A DNA stretch of 10,940 bases from an uncultured Bacteroidota bacterium (GTDB lineage: Bacteria > Bacteroidota > Bacteroidia > Bacteroidales > SZUA-534): contig CALABN010000063.1 in the NCBI GenBank assembly GCA_937885735.1, positions 1-10,940 of the forward strand, given 5' to 3'. The position numbers and the translations under genes are program-made. The notes beneath the pieces were generated by a model. It saw only the letters and a list, made by a program, of their open reading frames with translations, was not told the origin of the DNA and made no database searches. Below, in pieces: positions 6,364 to 10,940 of the stretch (its first letter is position 1; the number at the start of each line of letters is the position of its first letter).

Positions 6364-9300
6364 ATGGTTAAGGTGATTCCTTCAATATTATTGCTCTTTT
6401 CTGTACTTGTCACTAATGCGCAGGTTGTGATTTCCGACTCATTGTCAACTGATGATTTGCGTGGTTGTTGGTCGGAATATAACGAACTTGCGTGTACACC
6501 TTTATTATATAATGTGATGGTGCCGATTGACGGCAATGGCGAAAATGTGAGCGTCAAGGTTGGCGAGTGCAAGTTCCGCGCATTGTTGGAATCGGAAGAA
6601 AAAATGACACAATGGACAACACTCGATACGGCATTGCATATTGATTCGAAGATTGTAACCACCCGTAAGAAAAAATCATTGCAGTTGAGTTTCTCTCCAT
6701 TTATTAAAAACAATGGTGGCCAAATATTGGCTTTGTCTGAATATCAATTTGAAATTGATGAGATGAAAATGCCCGTGCGCAAGATGGCGAACAGCCAGGA
6801 CCGAAAAAACTCAATGCTGAGTTCTGGCAAGTGGTACAAGATAAAGGTTGATACTTCGGGTGTGTACAAATTGACTTATGAAGACTTGAAGAAGATAGGC
6901 CTTCAAGAACCTGGACATACGCGTGTCTTCAGTTATGGAGGTCGGCAATTGTCGTACTATTGCTCAAATGACGCGCTTGACGACTTTAACGAGATTCCTG
7001 TGATAATGGAAAGTGGTTCTGATGGTGTTTTTGGCAGTGGCGACTATCTGGCGTTTTATGCCGAGGGACCTGTTGTCCTCAATTACGATGAGAAAAGGTC
7101 GATGTTCATACACGAAAAACATTGCTATTCCGACTATGCCTATCTGTTCCTGACTTCTGATTTTGGAGATGCGCTTCTAATGGAAACGGTCAAGACTGAG
7201 ACTTCGCAAGCGGATGCCGTTGTCGATTCGTACGATTGTTACGGATATATGGAGAACGACAAATACAATTTGGTCTCATCGGGACGTAGATGGTATGATT
7301 CCAAACTGAACACCAACAAGATGGATTCTTCATTGTTTTATATTCCGAATATTGATAAAAATGAAGATGTCAAGGTGTATGCGTCGTCAGCGGGACATAA
7401 GGGAGCAGGTGTTTCATCTACATATTTTAAATATACATATCAAGGACGGCAGGTTTCTTCAGTGACGGTGTCAAAGCCATTTGACTCATATGTGTACGGC
7501 GATTTTTGTGAGACACAGTTCGGGTTTAAGGCAAAATCGTCGAAAATACATATCGGATACGGTTTCTTCAGCCCAAGTACATTGTGGGAAGGCTATATGG
7601 ACAAAATATGTGTCAATGCTCGCGCATCGTTGAGTTATAATGGCAAGAGCCAGTTGGCTTTCCGTGATTCAAGGTCTAAAGATGTGCCTTTTGTGAAATA
7701 CAGCATCAATGACGGCGGACAGTCCATGATGGTGCTTGATGTGACAACGCCTACAAGTCCAAAGCTGATGAGTCTTGAGAAAAAAGGCACTGTTTCGAGT
7801 TTTGTTGCTTCTGCTGACGGAACAATTCGCGAGTTTGTCGCATTCGAGTCCGGCAATTTGCGTTCACCGATTATTTCTGGTGATGATTTGGGCTCGATTG
7901 AGAACCAGAATATCCATGGTGCACAGACTCCCGATATGCTGATAGTGTCTTATCCGGCTTTCTTGAGTCAGGCTGAAGAGTTGGCAGACTTGCATCGTAG
8001 CGTTGATGGCTTTGATGTATTGGTGCTCACTCAACAACAGATTTTCAATGAGTTTTCAGGAGGCGCTCCCGATGTGTCGGCAATAAGGAATTGTGCCAAA
8101 ATGTTTTATGACAGAGACGATAAATTCAAGTATTTGCTTCTTTTTGGCGATGGTACTTACGACAACAAGAATATTCTAAAATCCAATAGCAATTTCATCC
8201 TTACATATCAGTCGAAATTGGGCGAGTCGAGAACTGGCAGTTATGTGTGCGATGATTTCTTCGTCATGCTTGATGAAGGCGAAGGTGAGATGACGGGCAC
8301 AATCGATGTCGGCATAGGACGTTTACCTGCATCTTCAACAGATGAGGCACAGTTGATGGTTGATAAAATTAGGCGTTATCTATTCAGTCAAGACCATGGA
8401 AGTTGGCGCAATGCAATTACATTTATTGCTGATGATGAGGAAGGTGGTGTTTTTGTCTCTGACGCTGAAAACTTGTCAATGACATTAAAATCGGTGTCGC
8501 CTGAATACAACGTAAACAAAATTTATCTTGATGCCTATGAACAGGTTTCTGGCTCATCGGGAGCAAGGTACCCCGAAGTGACTGAAGCAATCAAGAAACA
8601 GTTTGCGATGGGTTCTGCCATAGTGCAGTACATTGGTCATAGCAATCCTACAAAGATTGCTCATGAATCAATATTTCTTTCAAATGATGTCAAAAACATT
8701 GACAATGGTGGCCGTCTTCCGTTTGTGATAACGGCAAGTTGCGAGACAGGCCAGTTTGACAACCACACACTTGTGTCGTTTGGCGAATGTTTCTTGAAGG
8801 AAAACAACAAAAATACCATTGGAGGTGCCATTGCGGTATTTACAACAACAAGGGTGGTGTACGACAATCAAAACTACGAACTGTGCAAAAACCTGTATGC
8901 ACAAGGCACTAAAGAGTCGTTACGGCTTGGCGATTTGGTTATGAATGCGAAGAATGCGACACTCCCTGTGGACAATACAAACAAGCGAAGTTTTGTGTTG
9001 CTTGGTGACCCTGCCTTGCGATTGGCGCATCCTTATAATAATAACATACAGGTTGAAAAGGTTAACGGACAGCCAGTTGACGGCAGTGTGGTGCTTGACA
9101 CAATCAATGCGGTGGATACTGTCAATATTGAAGGGTATGTCTTCGGCAATGACGGCAAGCCTGTGGCCGACGATGGAGTGCTATATGTCACTGTATTTGA
9201 CAAGCCTGTGACAACTTTCACTCGAGGCAACGATTCTGATTCTCCGATTATCGATTTTGAGGAGCAAAACAGTGTCTTGTATCAAGGCAAGGCATCGATT

Positions 9301-10116
9301 GTTGACGGCAAGTTCAATTTCAGTTTCATTGTTCCGAAGGATATCAATTATTCATACGGCAATGGAAAGATAAGCCTTTATGCCACTGTCGGGCAAACAG
9401 AAATGTCGGGTTATTCCAACAAAATTGTCATTGGTGGCACGCCTCGCAATGCTTCGATATTGGATACGGAGGGACCTGAAATCCAGTTGTTTGTCACTGA
9501 TACATTCTTTGTCGATGGCTCGGTTGTGGGGAATAATCCAGTCTTGATAGCAAAACTTTATGACGAATCTGGCATCAACACCACTGGCAACGGCATTGGA
9601 CATAATATAACGGCAGTCCTCGACGATGACCAGCATACAATGTTGATTCTGAACGATTATTATGAGGGGTATATTGACCAGTACAACTCGGGCGAGGTGC
9701 GGTTCCGCCTTAACGATTTGGAAGAAGGCGAGCATACGTTGACGTTCAAGGCTTGGGACATATACAATAATCCTTCGGAAATGGGAATCACTTTCATTGT
9801 TAAAGATGAAAGTTCAGTGGCGATAGGCAGTGTGTACAATTATCCAAATCCCGCCAATGCTGATACGTATTTTGTTGTGAATCATAATGCAACGAATGAA
9901 AATATTGACATAACCATTACTGTCAGCGATTTGTCGGGACGCACTATTGCAGTGTTGAAGGACAAACGAGAATCGGGCGACACATCGCCAATTCATTGGA
10001 ATTGCCAGCATAACGGGCGTCTATTGGATTGCGGAATATATATTTACACAGTGGAAATTAGTGGCAAGAGTGGAAAAAACTTTAAGTCGGGCAAAATGAT
10101 ATTGTCAAGACAATAA
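6364..10116 (+). CDS. porU: PorU, type IX secretion sortase (peptidase C25 family)
   Basis: PorU is a surface-exposed cysteine transpeptidase that removes the C-terminal signal of secreted cargo and joins the cargo to lipopolysaccharide; it works with PorV in the attachment complex. The 1250-aa chain starts with a signal peptide (MVKVIPSILLLFSVLVTNAQ). The N-terminal region holds the PorU-like GKWYKI...SGVYKL segment (155-171). The gingipain-type C25 domain spans about 520-890: PDMLIVSYPAF (523-533), LLLFGDGTYD (591-600), catalytic His759 in QYIGHSNPT, catalytic Cys793 in ITASCETGQFD and the closing LLGDPALR (879-886). Ig-like beta regions follow, and the last ~90 residues, from YPNPAN (about 1160), form a T9SS C-terminal-signal-like beta domain ending in KMILSRQ. 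PorU is known to have such a domain and to keep it. Cargo gingipains also have a C25 domain, but the N-terminal region and the adjacent porV identify PorU. Confidence 0.93.
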   Translation: MVKVIPSILLLFSVLVTNAQVVISDSLSTDDLRGCWSEYNELACTPLLYNVMVPIDGNGENVSVKVGECKFRALLESEEKMTQWTTLDTALHIDSKIVTTRKKKSLQLSFSPFIKNNGGQILALSEYQFEIDEMKMPVRKMANSQDRKNSMLSSGKWYKIKVDTSGVYKLTYEDLKKIGLQEPGHTRVFSYGGRQLSYYCSNDALDDFNEIPVIMESGSDGVFGSGDYLAFYAEGPVVLNYDEKRSMFIHEKHCYSDYAYLFLTSDFGDALLMETVKTETSQADAVVDSYDCYGYMENDKYNLVSSGRRWYDSKLNTNKMDSSLFYIPNIDKNEDVKVYASSAGHKGAGVSSTYFKYTYQGRQVSSVTVSKPFDSYVYGDFCETQFGFKAKSSKIHIGYGFFSPSTLWEGYMDKICVNARASLSYNGKSQLAFRDSRSKDVPFVKYSINDGGQSMMVLDVTTPTSPKLMSLEKKGTVSSFVASADGTIREFVAFESGNLRSPIISGDDLGSIENQNIHGAQTPDMLIVSYPAFLSQAEELADLHRSVDGFDVLVLTQQQIFNEFSGGAPDVSAIRNCAKMFYDRDDKFKYLLLFGDGTYDNKNILKSNSNFILTYQSKLGESRTGSYVCDDFFVMLDEGEGEMTGTIDVGIGRLPASSTDEAQLMVDKIRRYLFSQDHGSWRNAITFIADDEEGGVFVSDAENLSMTLKSVSPEYNVNKIYLDAYEQVSGSSGARYPEVTEAIKKQFAMGSAIVQYIGHSNPTKIAHESIFLSNDVKNIDNGGRLPFVITASCETGQFDNHTLVSFGECFLKENNKNTIGGAIAVFTTTRVVYDNQNYELCKNLYAQGTKESLRLGDLVMNAKNATLPVDNTNKRSFVLLGDPALRLAHPYNNNIQVEKVNGQPVDGSVVLDTINAVDTVNIEGYVFGNDGKPVADDGVLYVTVFDKPVTTFTRGNDSDSPIIDFEEQNSVLYQGKASIVDGKFNFSFIVPKDINYSYGNGKISLYATVGQTEMSGYSNKIVIGGTPRNASILDTEGPEIQLFVTDTFFVDGSVVGNNPVLIAKLYDESGINTTGNGIGHNITAVLDDDQHTMLILNDYYEGYIDQYNSGEVRFRLNDLEEGEHTLTFKAWDIYNNPSEMGITFIVKDESSVAIGSVYNYPNPANADTYFVVNHNATNENIDITITVSDLSGRTIAVLKDKRESGDTSPIHWNCQHNGRLLDCGIYIYTVEISGKSGKNFKSGKMILSRQ

Positions 10117-10136
10117 TTCCAACTAAAATTAGTTTC

Positions 10137-10144
10137 TATATTTG
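10137..10144 (+). promoter_or_regulatory. Candidate -7 element for porV
   Basis: TATATTTG matches the Bacteroidota -7 consensus TAnnTTTG exactly and lies in the 46-bp gap between porU and porV, 18 bp before the porV ATG. No good -33 TTTG is found about 20 nt upstream. If used, it would give porV extra transcription beyond read-through from porU. The same octamer precedes gldJ. Confidence 0.4.
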
Positions 10145-10162
10145 CAACGTGAAATTTTTATT

Positions 10163-10940
10163 ATGAAAAGACTACATTATTTTTTACCAATTGTGGCAAT
10201 TTTTTGCTCTCTTGGAGCTAACGCTGGCGAAGGGGATAATAATACATTGGGACAAGATGTTTCTGATGAAAATTTAAGGGCAATTAATACAGCCGTGCCA
10301 TTCTTGCGCATAGCGCCAGATTCCCGTTCGGGTGCAATGGGTGATGCTGGAATTGCATTGTCGCCAGATGCATACGCACAGATTTGGAACTCGTCAAAGT
10401 TGGCATTTGTTGAAAACCCTTATGGGGTGTCTCTTACTTATGTGCCTTGGTTGCGTCAATTGATCGGCGATATGAACCTGGCATACGTATCGGGTTATTA
10501 TCGTTTGGACAAAATTCAGGCCATTGGCGTGAGCCTGCGTTATTTCACTATGGGTAATGTGAATTTTACTGATAATGGTGGAATTTCTATGGGTAGTTTC
10601 TCACCTCACGAGTTGGCATTCGACTTGTCATACAACCGTAAGTTGTCCGATAATTTCTCGCTTGGCTTGGCAGGCAGGTTCATTTATTCCAACTTGACAG
10701 GCGGTCAGGGTGGACAGGACCAGGAACAGGTCAATAGCGGCAAGTCTTTCGCCGTAGATATCAACGGCTATTATACCGACAAGGTTAAGGTTTCGGACTA
10801 TGATTGCGAATGGTCGGCAGGTTTCAGCATCAGCAACTTGGGTTCTAAACTTGGCTACACTGCAGAAGAAAAAAATTTCATACCAACCAATCTTGGCATC
10901 GGTGGCGCATTCACAATCAATCTTGACCGTTACAACAAAG
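10163..10940 (+). CDS. porV: PorV (LptO), type IX secretion outer-membrane shuttle protein (3' end outside window)
   Basis: PorV is an outer-membrane beta-barrel of the FadL type that takes cargo with a C-terminal signal from the SprA/Sov translocon and carries it to PorU; in P. gingivalis it is also called LptO, with a proposed role in LPS O-deacylation. The first 259 codons are present and open to the window end; full family members have roughly 380-400 aa. The ATG at 10163 gives a signal peptide (MKRLHYFLPIVAIFCSLGANA, then GEGDNN). The mature start holds the PorV signature FLRIAPDSRSGAMGDAG followed by SPDAYAQIWNSSKLAF and VSLTYVPWLRQL. A Gly/Gln-rich stretch (LTGGQGGQDQEQ) sits in a likely loop. 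It follows porU by 46 bp on the same strand, the pairing seen in P. gingivalis and flavobacteria. Confidence 0.94.
   Translation, partial: MKRLHYFLPIVAIFCSLGANAGEGDNNTLGQDVSDENLRAINTAVPFLRIAPDSRSGAMGDAGIALSPDAYAQIWNSSKLAFVENPYGVSLTYVPWLRQLIGDMNLAYVSGYYRLDKIQAIGVSLRYFTMGNVNFTDNGGISMGSFSPHELAFDLSYNRKLSDNFSLGLAGRFIYSNLTGGQGGQDQEQVNSGKSFAVDINGYYTDKVKVSDYDCEWSAGFSISNLGSKLGYTAEEKNFIPTNLGIGGAFTINLDRYNK

Noticed and set aside
6291..6713. Minus-strand open frame of 140 codons overlapping the porU start
   Set aside because: It would cover the porU signal peptide region in antisense, has no domain or signal peptide of its own, and the porU start at 6364 is well supported.
10687..10734. Gly/Gln-rich repeat-like stretch in porV as a tandem repeat
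   Set aside because: The units are too short and irregular, and related PorV proteins have a similar Gly-Gly-Gln loop at this place.

Overview
The window reads as ordinary chromosomal DNA from a member of the Bacteroidota, most likely the order Bacteroidales (a Prevotella-like or Porphyromonas-like anaerobe). The reasons are the Na+-translocating NADH:quinone reductase (nqr) and ApbE pair, type IX secretion system (T9SS) genes found only in this phylum, AT-rich leaders without clear Shine-Dalgarno sequences, and -7 elements of the Bacteroidota TAnnTTTG type. The genus cannot be fixed from the sequence alone. I see no mobile element, CRISPR array, tRNA or rRNA.

Left part (1-2343), plus strand: the 3' end of nqrF closes an nqr operon and is followed by a strong intrinsic terminator. 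Next comes a two-gene unit, with an apbE lipoprotein gene (FAD:protein FMN transferase, which flavinylates NqrB and NqrC) and, 7 bp after it, a lipoprotein of the metallo-beta-lactamase fold with a complete metal site. That unit ends at a symmetric hairpin, probably a bidirectional terminator, shared with the convergent murF.

Middle part (2367-6269), minus strand: read in the direction of transcription the order is a PorP/SprF-family protein, the T9SS lipoprotein GldJ, a terminator, and murF (peptidoglycan precursor ligase).

Right part (6364-10940), plus strand and divergent from the PorP/SprF gene: porU, the T9SS sortase of the C25 (gingipain) family with its His and Cys catalytic residues intact, and porV (LptO), the outer-membrane shuttle protein, which runs off the window end. 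PorV and PorU act together in the attachment complex, which receives cargo from the translocon, removes the C-terminal signal and attaches the cargo to the cell surface. GldJ is a lipoprotein needed for a stable secretion/gliding apparatus in flavobacteria, and PorP/SprF proteins help particular cargos or link to the PorKLMN ring. Four of the eight genes therefore belong to one secretion system, with a cell-wall gene attached.

I did not find a clearly undescribed system. The points most worth checking are the periplasm-facing metallo-hydrolase paired with apbE, the orphan PorP/SprF gene divergent from porU, and a terminator placed so close to murF that murF may depend on read-through.
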